Below are positions 1 to 11,300 of a DNA stretch of 64,000 nt, piece after piece. Origin of the DNA: Cheilinus undulatus (taxonomy: Eukaryota; Chordata; Actinopteri; Labriformes; Labridae); NCBI RefSeq assembly GCF_018320785.1, contig NC_054866.1:29737000-29800999 (forward strand), written 5' to 3'. The first letter of the stretch is position 1, and each line of letters begins with the position of its first letter. The translations under genes were made by a program, and so were the position numbers. The notes beneath the pieces are model-generated. The model did no database searches. It had not been told where the DNA came from and worked only from the letters and a program-made list of their open reading frames with translations.

Positions 1-588
1 AACCCTTTCAACATTAATGTGGCATATTAGAATGTTTAATGGAGTGTCAGCAGTTAATTCAGCACCAGTTAAACCTTGACACCCATTCTGTACATCAGAC
101 AAAATTAATGTTGACAAGGTGAGATATCAGTTAAATCTTCTGGCTGTGCTTTGTTACCTCTTGGGCTTTTAAAAAGGCCTTTTAACGTGTAAACAAGTAT
201 TTTATGATACTATAAATCTTGAGTTGAATTAATCGCTTTTTAATGTTCCATTATTTCCTTTTAATCTCATAACAATTTCCTTTGTCCATGGTTAAGTTCA
301 TGTTATACTCTCTAATTTACCCATAAAGACAGTAGAAAAATCCAAAATAAAAAAACAGTGTTAAATGCAAAACTGAGGAATTTTAAAATGAGATATAAAA
401 GGATGAGATTACTTGAGGGGAACCACAGAAATTTTGAGATTAATCGCGATTAAAAATTTAAATCTTTTGACATCCCAATTTTTTTAATATCAGGTAAAAG
501 GCCTCTTGCAGCCCATCTAGTGTCCCCAGGGCCCACCAGTGAGCCCCAGGCCACACTTTGAGAAGCACAGCTTTAAAGTGTGTTTTAA

Positions 589-737
589 AGGGCGCGCAGA
601 TGGTCGAGTGGCTTAAGGCACACACCATGTACACAGGCGGCCCAGGTTTGAATTCGGCCTGTGGCCCTTTACTGCATGTCTTTCTTTCCAAGTCTATCCA
701 CTGTCCTCCTCTGTCTAACAAAGGCCCAAAAATAAAT
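589..737 (+). repeat. tRNA-derived SINE with perfect 18-bp target-site duplication
   Basis: The element opens with a tRNA-like head: box A resembles TGGTCGAGTGG (about 601-611) and box B resembles GGTTTGAATTC (about 644-654). A short unrelated body and an A-rich end follow. It is flanked by perfect 18-bp direct repeats CTTTAAAGTGTGTTTTAA at 571-588 and 738-755. The small open frames on both strands here belong to the SINE and are not genes. Confidence 0.85.
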
Positions 738-1349
738 CTTTAAAGTGTGTTTTAATGACTGAAGTGTAAGGCCTAAACTACATAGATAGATCGGTATCTT
801 TACTGATATTGGCTTCTGCCAAAATTAATTTCTGGTTATCAACATAACTGAAATCTGCCAAATCTAATTGCATGCATCCCTAATTCAGATGTAGACATCT
901 CATTTCAAGAAACTAAACAAGTAACAGTATATATTTTTTTGTCCCTTATAACAAGGAGTTATTTTGGCGTTGACTAGCTTAAAGAAAGATTTTTATATGG
1001 AATTGACAGATGAATGTTACTTGGGTAAGTTTAAGTAAATATTTTTGACTAGAATTTAGGCAAAAACCCTCGCCTAGATGTGAGAATTTTGCAGCTGAGT
1101 ATTCTCCCATTTTTTCAGCATTGCCCTGCGTGGTTATGTGCCACACATACTAGAAGTTAATAAATCATCTTTGAGCTTTATGGGTACATCATTTACTCTT
1201 GCTGTTAGAAATGTTAACTCAGACTGTGAGAGCACATGGAGCTGTGACCTTGCAAATACAAAGCTGAATTGTATCATGTTAAAGTGGCACTCTTACACAG
1301 CCCTGTTGTGTGGATAATCACCAGATCAGCTGCTGAGTGAGTAACTCAC

Positions 1350-1397
1350 CTTTAGAAGACATGATGTGTCGTCTGTTAGTGTGTTTAGCTGACAGAA
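1350..1397 (-). CDS. Candidate first coding exon, possibly fxyd2 (5' end only)
   Basis: On the minus strand a pyrimidine-rich acceptor (AG at 1399-1398) is followed by 35 nt of leader, an ATG at 1362-1360 with A at -3, codons for M-S-S-K, one further base, then a strong GTGAGT donor starting at 1349. The exon would be 48 nt and end in phase 1. Known context: in human, FXYD2 lies next to FXYD6 in the same orientation and starts with a short alternative N-terminal exon. No FXYD-motif exon was found between 1 and 1349, so the body of the gene would lie left of the window. The identity is an inference from position; the exon may be spurious. Confidence 0.3.
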
Positions 1398-2721
1398 CTA
1401 GAGGGGAACAAAGCAAACAGTTAGGCCAGCTGCTGATCCGTGCATGTCTGCTGTATTTTAAGACTTATCTAACCAGGATTATCTTGTTTTATAAGCTATT
1501 CACCATCACATCAGCTAAAAAAAGCAAACATTTTGTTTGTAGGGAGGAAGGTTCCTGTGGGTTTGGTTTCAACAGTCTGCCATTTTAATTAGGTTAGAGA
1601 TGTGTAGAGGCTCATTTAAATCGGCTTATTCACTTTGGATGAGAGGGGGTTGAAAGGTTCGGAAACTCTATATGTCCCAACAAATTGCCTTATCGGCTTC
1701 TGTACGACAGACTTAGAGCAAAGCAATTGCCTTGATCTTCACTGAAAACTTTAAGAGGCTAATGGCGTTATTGATCTTCTTTCCTCCATGCTTCCTCTCT
1801 CTCTCAGTCTTTCACAGACTCAGACACAAGCATGTACAGGCTTCTCATTTGATCTACATCTCCTGACCTCTAATCATTAACTTGCACAGATTAACAGACT
1901 AAAAGTTTCCCGTCTTGTCTCCTCTTTGTTTAGGCGTGCCGCTGTGAATTGTGGACTTCAGTGCTTTCATTCGTTATGTTTCTAGGCCTTTTCACTGCAC
2001 TGCTGAGCAAGAGGACACACAGGACAGTTATTCATTAATACATTACAGCGCCAGGATTCATTAACCTTGAACCTTGCACAGGCTGATAGAGGTTATAGAC
2101 GGGGCAATGGAAAGTGGATACACACTTCTAATAATGCAGATTTAACACCTGATCATTGGCAGATTGACTCCTGATGCCAATCAATGCATCTGTTAAATTC
2201 CTCCAAAGGGGAGTAATTAAAAGAACATTGAAAACAGATTAAAGTCTGCCCTCTAAACCCACTTTACAGCATATATTAACTGGAACATGAGTGCCTTTCT
2301 TTATCTAGCTCATTAATGGAGCAAAAGACTTTTATTTCTGTGCATACTGCATCAAATCAGTGCAGAGAGACACTTTTAAGACATCAAATTACCACTCGAA
2401 AACACTGGTTTTCACTGTTCTCCTATAAGAAACCTCTACATATTATCCTGACAGAACAGTTTATCCACTTTTCAGGCATTTTGGCACTGATTTTAATGGA
2501 AGCCCAAAAAGGACATGCATCCATAGATTCAATTTTGCTCCGTTTTTAATAATAATGTAAAAAAAATGTTTTTGTTTTCTTGAGATGTGGACTTGTTTAT
2601 GTCATTATTCTGGCATAGCAAGGCTGGTTTTCTGATGTTAACAAGTTGATTTCTCCAGATTTCAAGAAAACAATCAATCATTTCAGCGTTAATTTGTAGC
2701 CAAAAGAAAATAACTACTCAC

Positions 2722-2800
2722 CAAATCTGCTGAAGGCTCTGTATCACTCCGGTCCAGGTGTGTGTGTGTGCCTAGTCTGCATCAGGGGCAGGTGCAGACA
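2722..2800 (-). other. Candidate 5' noncoding exon upstream of the 1350-1397 exon
   Basis: A good minus-strand donor (GTGAGTAG from 2721 downward) closes a stretch without a clear start codon. It could be the leader exon joined to the acceptor at 1399-1398. The 5' boundary is not defined and no TATA box is evident, so the outer limit given here is arbitrary. Confidence 0.2.
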
Positions 2801-2829
2801 AAATTCCCAGCCCACAGATCCACCCACTA

Positions 2830-4680
2830 TCTCACACTGATTCCTCCCCTATCTAACAGCCATATTTCCGTCTAGTCACTCAGTTACATATTTACAGGGT
2901 AATAAAACTTTGTTCTCTCAGACTAATAAAGAGTCAATCAGACAACCTTTGGAGTCACTGCAGAACCAATGGCGCAGTAGTTTCTCTGCTGGTGAAGAGG
3001 ATATATGACACAGATTCACTGCCACAAGCAGCAGAAGCGTGTGACCTTGGCTGACATTGAAAGGAAATGAGGAGGCATAAAAACTCTTATGAGAATTACC
3101 TTGGTATGCATTACAATTAAAAGAACACGTAAATTTAGACTTACTTTATTTATGCAAAAAGCACAACATGTTGCTACACAACGAGGCCTCATGCGTAGAA
3201 TGAACATTTACGTGTTCAGCGGTCATTTTTTCAACAGGTACATTCTATGTTAGTGAAGCCTGACACAACAATTAGTCACTTTCTTTATGATTTGGCTTTC
3301 ATTTGGCTACTATTAATGTAGTCTTGCACATAAATAATACCACTTTAAAGTTACATTTCTCTCAAACTCTGCACTCATACTTTGTCTATACACTTTAGAT
3401 ATGTGAAACACAGATGGACATTCAAAGCATCATGTTTACTGTTAAATACCCCTAACAAAAAGGACATAGAAGAGAAAAAGACCTGGTTTTCAAAGATTTT
3501 CAGATAGAGAGTGAGTAGTGAGATAATGATAGTCTGTAGGAGACTGGTTAATCCTGGAGGTGCCAGTGACGGTGCCTGGAGTAGCTGTTTGGAAAAGGCA
3601 GTGAGACAGCTGATGGTGAGGCTTGCTCCACTATAAAGGGTAAAACACTGTGGTGGAGAAGCTCATTCCTGTGCTCAGTCTGAGAGCTGTGGCAGTTCAG
3701 ATTGTCTCATATAACGCTGATCCCTTTAATATGGAAAGAAATATTTATTAATATACCCATACATGCCTGCAAACCCACTAAAAATGCACTCAACTGTTCA
3801 AACATGGACCCCAATACTCAACTATATATCTTATCTATAAACTACTGGTATAATTAATCATGTAGGCTATATAATAAATGCATATATGTTATAATTCATA
3901 CAGTATCTGGCTAACTTTATCCATGACAGCTGAACATTATTCACACAGTGGCCATTTTCTAACATCACACTCAGGGTGAGACAAAATGCTTATTTCAGGT
4001 TTACAAGCTATATCAAGGTATAGGGAATCTAAGGATATTATAATTTTGAAAAACAAAACAGGAAATAATAGAGCCAGTGGCTACGTAGCTCAGCTAAGTC
4101 AAACTGTTAACTAGAAAGTAGCTGGACACAAACAGTGGCTTACTTTTTGTAAATGCCATTACTTTGTCGGAAAGACATTAAAAGACTTAACTTTGTGAAA
4201 ACTACTATTCTATTAACCTTAAGCTATCATGTTAGAAGAAAGCCCCAACCTTGCCAACTGAAGCTACTGTTAAGATTAGCATCCAGCTTCTTCTTAGCTA
4301 GTTGTAGCAATAATAGTGAGGAGGAGTAGCTGTAGCAGGGGCTAAGGCACCATTATAATCTCTTCACCTTGAGAAATAGTCTATTTTACCTTTGAGTTGA
4401 CTGCTTTTTAAGTCAAAGTTACTACAATCACTATGCTAAATCTGTTAGCCTATTAATGGCAGTTGCCACTGTGTCAGCATTAAGCTAACTAACTAAGATG
4501 TGCATCAAAATCTTTTTAAGAGCAATAGTGCCCTCTCCTGGATAATTATGCACCACTTATGTTAACATTAACATTTGTCTGAGCATTGCTAATAGGTGTT
4601 GTTTGGGCAACATTTAGTATGCCAGGTTTGTCTGATTTCCACTGTGCACTGTCTAGTCGTTTTCTTGTCAGCCAGGTGTT
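2830..4680. other. Intergenic, no gene recognised
   Basis: AT-rich sequence with short open frames only and no splice-consistent exons that I could support. The stretch 4080-4500 is rich in AGCT/TAGC words like those at 14890-15180. Nothing else is recognisable. Confidence 0.5.
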
Positions 4681-4684
4681 TCTT

Positions 4685-4862
4685 TATTACTAATGTATTT
4701 TGGGGCTTTTATGTCTTTATTTTTAAAGACAGGATAGTGGATGGAGTCGTAAACTAGGCAGTGAGTGAGTTGGGAATGACATGCACAGGCTGGATTTGAA
4801 CCCCACTTTGAGGACACATCCTCTGTACACGGGGTCGTAGACATAACTACTACCTGCACCCC
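4685..4862 (-). repeat. tRNA-derived SINE, minus orientation
   Basis: Read on the minus strand it begins GGGGTGCAGGTAG, contains a box B-like GGGTTCAAATCC and ends in an A-rich segment with AATAAA. The body shares phrases with the SINE at 589-737 (for example the stretch around TCCACTATCCTGTC), so it is probably the same or a related family. No clear target duplication is visible. Confidence 0.65.
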
Positions 4863-4873
4863 AAATTATGCAA

Positions 4874-4879
4874 AATTTA
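4874..4879 (-). promoter_or_regulatory. Candidate fxyd6 polyadenylation signal (ATTAAA)
   Basis: On the minus strand an ATTAAA hexamer lies about 480 nt after the fxyd6 stop codon, just before the SINE at 4685-4862. No AATAAA was noticed between it and the stop. This sets a plausible 3' end but is not proof of use. Confidence 0.3.
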
Positions 4880-5358
4880 ATACCTAACAACTCAGTATTA
4901 CAGAATTACAGAACATTTGAAGCTCAGTTTACCACTCTGAGAGTGACATCAGAAGAAAATGGCTACCATGTGAAATACGCTAAACTGACAAACAAAGAGA
5001 CAAATCTTCAAACCCAAAGGTAATAGATAGAAACAATCAACAGCAGACCACACAACTCTTAAATCTCTTCTAGTCTTCAGAGACAACGTTGTGTCAAAGG
5101 TGCTTCCAGCTAAGACAAACAGGGGTGAAACGGTCACACAAAGGCACAGGAACAAACAAGAGCACTGAGCAACAGGCACAACACAACGGATTACAACAGG
5201 TGAGATTAATATACATATTACACCTCTAAATGTATCCCTTGCTTCTTACCCTGACATAACCATTGTAATAACAATCCATTAATTCACTTTTACATTGGCT
5301 TTTTGTCAAATATAACAGAGCATCATATCTGAAGGCAGTGTGGTCCGTTGGAGTCGGA

Positions 5359-8300
5359 TCAGTTCTCTGCTGGAGTCTCTTTGGCAGCCGCTGCAGCTGA
5401 GAGATAACAAAGAGGAGCCGTTTAGTCAAAGCATAATACAGTACAGCAACCAACAGTTATTGTCTCATTAGTATTTCAGTTTTCTTTCACACATTAACTT
5501 ACATGCAGTGCAGTGATTCCCACATTTTTTCCTTTGGGCCTCCCCTACTCATATCTAAGAAAGGTCAAGCCCCCCCAGGATCAACTTGGAAAAATTAAAA
5601 ATAGATTTTAAGTGTCTTCACTGACAAAATACCAACATAATAGGCCTAGATACACTTGCTGCTAAGGATCTATGTATAAATTATCGATTATTAAAATGAC
5701 GTATTAGGGCCAGTCTAAAGTTAAAACAAAAAAGAGGATCTGTTTAAAAATAAATGTTGAAGTTTAAAAAGTTGTACATTTACGAGAAAAAAAACTACAT
5801 TTTTCACTCTCAAAGCTAAGGCGTTATTGTCTGTGAACCAGAACTAAGAATTTTTGATATTTTAAAGCAAAAAAAAAAACAAAGTAAACTGTCCAGAAGA
5901 AGGAAATCATGCATGATGATACTGTTTTCCTTGCAGAAGTCCTGCGGTTGAGAGCCTTCTCAAACAATGCTTCTCGCTGGGACTGATCAGTAAGAGAGTA
6001 CCTGTAGTTTTAGCACTTATTCATTACCATTATCATCTGAAGTCTGAAGAGATATTTCTGTAAACTGGGGTTATCCAACCAAAAATTCTGTTTATTTATT
6101 TGTTTTCTTTTTAGATTATTGACTTTATAATGAAAATTTACAAATTGAAAAACCTGAAATCATTATAGTTTATAATGTCAAAATTTATGACCATTTAAAC
6201 TTGAAATCTTCCATTTTTTTCTTGTAACTTTATGACTTTATAACCCTTTTTTCACAGAAATGGATAAATCCTCCTTATTTTTAAAACATTTAAGATGGCC
6301 CAACACGCCACTGTATACTATGTTACTAATCGTGATTTCTTTTTTTAGTAAAAGCACATCTAATTTTGACAACATCAGACCAGACAGGGCCCCGTACCCC
6401 CTAGGAGATCTCTGGCAACCCCCTCAGAGGAGCTACTAATAAAGGATAACACTGGTGGCAAAAATGTTCACATCAGAGCTGATGAGTGCATGCAGTGCCA
6501 GATTGTATATGAGGCATCTTTTCTAAAGGCCACTGCAAGCTTAACATTAAGTACATTTACTCAAGGGGTTAATATAAATCAGCTTTTGAGTCCATCTATC
6601 CATCTGTCCTTCCATCTTCTGTCACTCCAGGGTCGGGTTGTGGTAAATGCAGGCTAAGAATTCAATCCAAAATCCCTCTGTCCAGCAATGTTTTCCAGCT
6701 CCTCCTGGAGGATTCCCAGGTATTCCAAGCCCAGATGGGATATACAATCCCTCCAGTGAGATCTGGGTCTACTGTGGGGTCTACTCCCTGGTGGACATGC
6801 CTGGAAGATTGCTACACTTTCAAGTTTTAACCCATTAGAGCCTGAAAACACAAAATATGTATCAAATACGACACAACAGGCTTTAAGGGGTTAAATTAAA
6901 TGTTTCAATTCAAACTTCTGCTCCTTAGGATACATTTAATAGATATTTAAATGTTACTAGCACAAATTATGCAACTTTTAATGTATTTTTAAATTCATTT
7001 TCCATCCACAAACCCCTGATGAACCGCTACTTTGGAAAATACGGTACTTCCTGTGTTAACACGGATCAAATCTCTGTCTCCTCTTCTTCCTCTGATATAT
7101 ATCAAAATATCAAAACCTAGCTTACACAATATCTTTGGGTAATGCTCTTAAATTCCCTCGCTCCTGTGCTAATGATACTGTATTTTGACAATTTGTAACA
7201 CCAGCCTTTGTTTGGGCAACGTTTAATACGCCAAAAATAGCTCATACACTAAAGAATGAATGGCTGTCAGGTCTAACCCCAGGAATCAAACATGGAGGGC
7301 AGACAAAGGGGCTGTGAAACTGATCTGTTTTATTCAAGAGATTAGATTATGTGAAATGTTAGACACTGAGTGGATTAAGCTACAACGATTCTCTGTAAGT
7401 AGGTTCTTAATATAAGTCAAATTACAATATTAATACATTTTATTTAAAGTCACATTGACTAACACTTGAACTAACCTTAAAAAGCAGAATTAAACCAACA
7501 AGCTAAGATAACCACATGAAAAGGAGCAGTAAAATTAACAGTGAATAAAAAATAATGCAGGCTAGCCAAAAGGAAAACAATTAGATCAAACACACTAGTT
7601 TCAAAAGATAAGACAGGATTTGAAGATGGAGAGACTGTCAATGTTATGCATGTCTGGTGGGAGGAAGTTTCAGAGGCGGTGAGCAGAGTGGCCAAAGACT
7701 CCAAATCCCATGACGGTCAAGTTGATGGTGAAGTGGATGGTGTGAAGCAGAATCTTAACATCAATGCCTTAGCTGTTGTGGAGCGAATAAGTTATGTGAT
7801 TAATGGCTGGGGATCTGGAAATGATATGAACTGCAGATTTCAGGACCAGTTGGAGATTATGAATGGATTTTTAGGGGAGACCAAAAAGAAGGTGTTTACA
7901 GTAATCTATTTGGGAAATGACCTGGGTGTGAACTCCTGCGGCCAAACTTGGGGCCCATGGAGGTCAGGAAAATCATGGTCAACTGTGAATGTAAGTTGTA
8001 ATAACCATGTTTTATTTTTAAACTGACAAAATTTACTTTTATTAGAGCAACAAAAAATGAGTTTTATTGCTTTGTAGTATATAGCATTTTTCAAAATGTT
8101 AACCCCTTTTCTTAAAACAGAATTACCTTTTTATTGTTATTGCACACTAAACTAAATGATTATGAAAGTAATGTCAGACTTCTTAGCTAAGCCATGATGT
8201 ACACAAATGTAAGGATGTCAGAAAATAAAGTAAAAGAAACCAAGACAACTTTAATGGGAAAAAATTGAGCTAATGTGATAAGAGACAGTGAGGATTTAAA

Positions 8301-11300
8301 TTGGCCCAATAAATGGTTAATAGTGGAAAAATGGGTTAAAAGCTGCAAAAAGGGGCAAAAATGGGTGAAAATCCAAAGGTGTGGAAAAAAAGGGCAAAAC
8401 CCCCTGGTAAAACTGGCTTAAAAGTGGTAGAAAGTGGCAAGAAGTAGTAAAGAGTAGGAAAAAATGGGTGAAAAGCAGCCATGATGGGTTAAGATTGGCA
8501 AATAATTGGCAAAAAGTGGCATAAATAGGTAAAAGCAGCAAAATGCTTCAAAAATGTCAAAATTGGTGAAAAGCAACAAAATGGTTTAAAACTGGCAACT
8601 GGGCAAAAAGTGTAAAAAAAAATGGGCAAAAACTACCATTTGGTGTTAACAAAGGCAAAAATTGGGTGAGAAGTGGCTAAAAGCAGCCAGAATGGATTAA
8701 CAGTGGCAAAAACAGATGAAAAGTGGCAGAAACGGTTTGTAAGTTGCAAAAATGTGCAGAAAAGGAGCAATAAGGTGAGAAAGGGAGCAAAAAAATGCAA
8801 AAATTGATGAAAAGTGGCTAAAATTGGCAACATTGGCAAAAAAAAAAAAAGCAAAATGTGTGAAAAAAGACCAGAATGGGTTAAAAGCAGCAAATAAGTG
8901 CAAAACTGGGCAGTGGAAAAAAAGTAGGAAAAAGGGCAAAAAAGGCCATCATGGGTTTACAGTAGCAAAAATGGGTGACAGGTGGCAGAAATGACAAAAA
9001 TTGGTTGAAAGTTGCAAAACAAAGTGGTAAAAAGTGGCAATCAAGGTCTTGAAGATGGGGCAAAAATAACGAGAACTGTGGTGAAAGGGGTTAAAACACA
9101 GCAAGAATAAATCATCTCAACATCAAGCTAGAAGATAAACTACAGCTGAATTCATAACAACCAAAACTTGATGAAAATTTCCTTTTTTGGGGGGGGGACT
9201 TTATGCCTTTATTTTGACCGAGTAGCTGAAGAGAGATGGGCAGCATGGGAAGAGGGAGTTGGGAAACATTAACCAAACAGCATAGAGACTGGGAATCTGT
9301 CCTGCGACCAGCCTCTGCATATGGGCGCCTGCTCTACCAACTGAGCTAAACCAGCACTCAGCTTGATGACAGTTTCAAAGTGATGAATGTTTCTGTTCAT
9401 TTCTGACCTGTTAAGAGTATCTAAAATCATCTTGAAAAGTATGGAGTCAAACTCTTTATGATGTATTACATGATAAGTTAAAGGTCAGTGGTACTTTAGG
9501 TGTGCACGTCATCAATATGAAACTTGTATGTCCTCCATGTTCATGCCATGGATGTCAGATAGTGAGTTAAAGATGAGAACAGCTGACAGGAAGGTGAAAT
9601 GCTTGTCTTACCCTTTGAGACAATTAAGTTCTCCTCCTGTTGTTCCTCATCTCCAGGGGCACTGAGGAGAGAATCAATGAGTTTTCATCATAACCAAATA
9701 AGTAGTAGTAATGTGAAAAGCCCTTACAACAGCACTTTTCAATCAGAGAAGGGCACTGACATACCTTGGCTTCTGGTTGATGCTACAGCGGCATCGTCGA
9801 CCTATAAAGAGGAGAAATCATCATTGGTTCACCGTTTCATTATCATTACCTGATAATGAAACGATGCAGCTCTCCACACAGTGTGAAAAATGCATTAACT
9901 TGTGATTAATGATCTTAATATGGTTGTAACACTCGATTTAACTCAGTGAATGTACATGTAATAGAATAACACACAAGCACAAGCACTCAAGAGCTGGACT
10001 TACTGAGAATGAGGAGGATACCCAGTGTGAACAGAACCACGGCAAACGCCAAACCACAGATCCTCAGGCTCTCATAATCTGCAGAGGAAGTTTACATTTA
10101 AGAGACGAATCAAGAAGTGTACAGCAAAATAATTCACAGTGTCGGGGCTTCGCATCAGTCTGCTCCAGAATGACATTTATGAAAGCACACTTACCGTATA
10201 TAAATGGATTTTCATCTTTTTTCTTGTTTGCTATAGAAAAGAGAAGAATACATTTAGAAAGTGTTTAACTCTACTATTTTTAACATAATGAAAGGGGCAG
10301 TGATAATATTTCCAGTGTGTAGTCTTGGGTTGATAATTAAATGTAATTATTAAAAATTATTACAATTCTCTTTTTAACCAGCAGAGGGCCATACTTGCTA
10401 TTGGTTTCCCTCCCCCCCAAGTAGCTCAAGAGGGAAGGCATCAAAATAAGAGGAGAGAATTTTGCACTTTTACTGCTAGAGATTTGAAATTACAGAAGCA
10501 TATGCATTCAGAAGTGGACTTCAACTGAATAAAAATAATTCAGGAAATTCTAAATGGTATCATGAAGCTGGTTTGCGATTGATACTGTATAGTAAGATGA
10601 GTGTGTTGTTATGTCCCTTATCTCTTTGCATTAGGCTGGCCACACACAACATAACTGTCCAATCTTAAGTGTTTTACCATCATAGTAGACCACAGACATA
10701 AGGACACTTTCAACAGCATTAACATTATAATCCTCTGGCTTTGTAGTGGTGATTCCAGAGACAAAAGGTTGCACATTTGAAGTAAATACAAGCTACTTGT
10801 TCCCTTCTACAGGGATAAGAGCTCAGTGACAAGATCCCTAAACCCAGTTAAAGCCCTCTCAAGTCAACTGTGCAGACCAATAGGCAATAAGAAGCCAGGA
10901 CCTCATCAGGGCTGTCAAGTGCACTTGGGAAATCCTCCTTCACTGATATTTAGGCAGTTAATCGCATGACACCTTCAGAGGGCAGAACAGTGATCTCTAA
11001 CATCCTTGAGCCACACCCTCCATACAAGCTCATCATGCAGACAGCACCCGACACCACCTTCAACAGACACAGGTAACATCAAAAGCTCCAGATAGGGACA
11101 ATGCTGATACTGCCTCCCCCAACACGACTCATAGCTGCTACCGCAAAAGACAACTATCCTACTGTCCATACACATGAAACTGCAAAGCCAGAGGTCAGAG
11201 AAAGTCAGGGAAACAGAGACAGGGTTAGGTGCCCTGACTAGCACTCATCCCTGCCTGACTTAGGCTCTACCTCCCCCTACTCCCTCATTCTCATAACCTG

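Noticed and set aside
5508-6430. A possible complete hAT element between 'cagtgattcccacatttttt' and 'gccccgtaccccctagg'
   Set aside because: Both segments resemble hAT-type ends, but the terminal repeats do not align well and no 8-bp duplication is visible.
7646-8026. 126-residue plus-strand open frame
   Set aside because: It lies in the long last intron of fxyd6 on the opposite strand, with no recognisable motif, hydrophobic segment or splice support.
8317-9063. Four Phe/Leu/Pro-rich minus-strand open frames of 60-86 residues
   Set aside because: They are translations of the degenerate tandem array; their hydrophobic look comes from the repeat composition.
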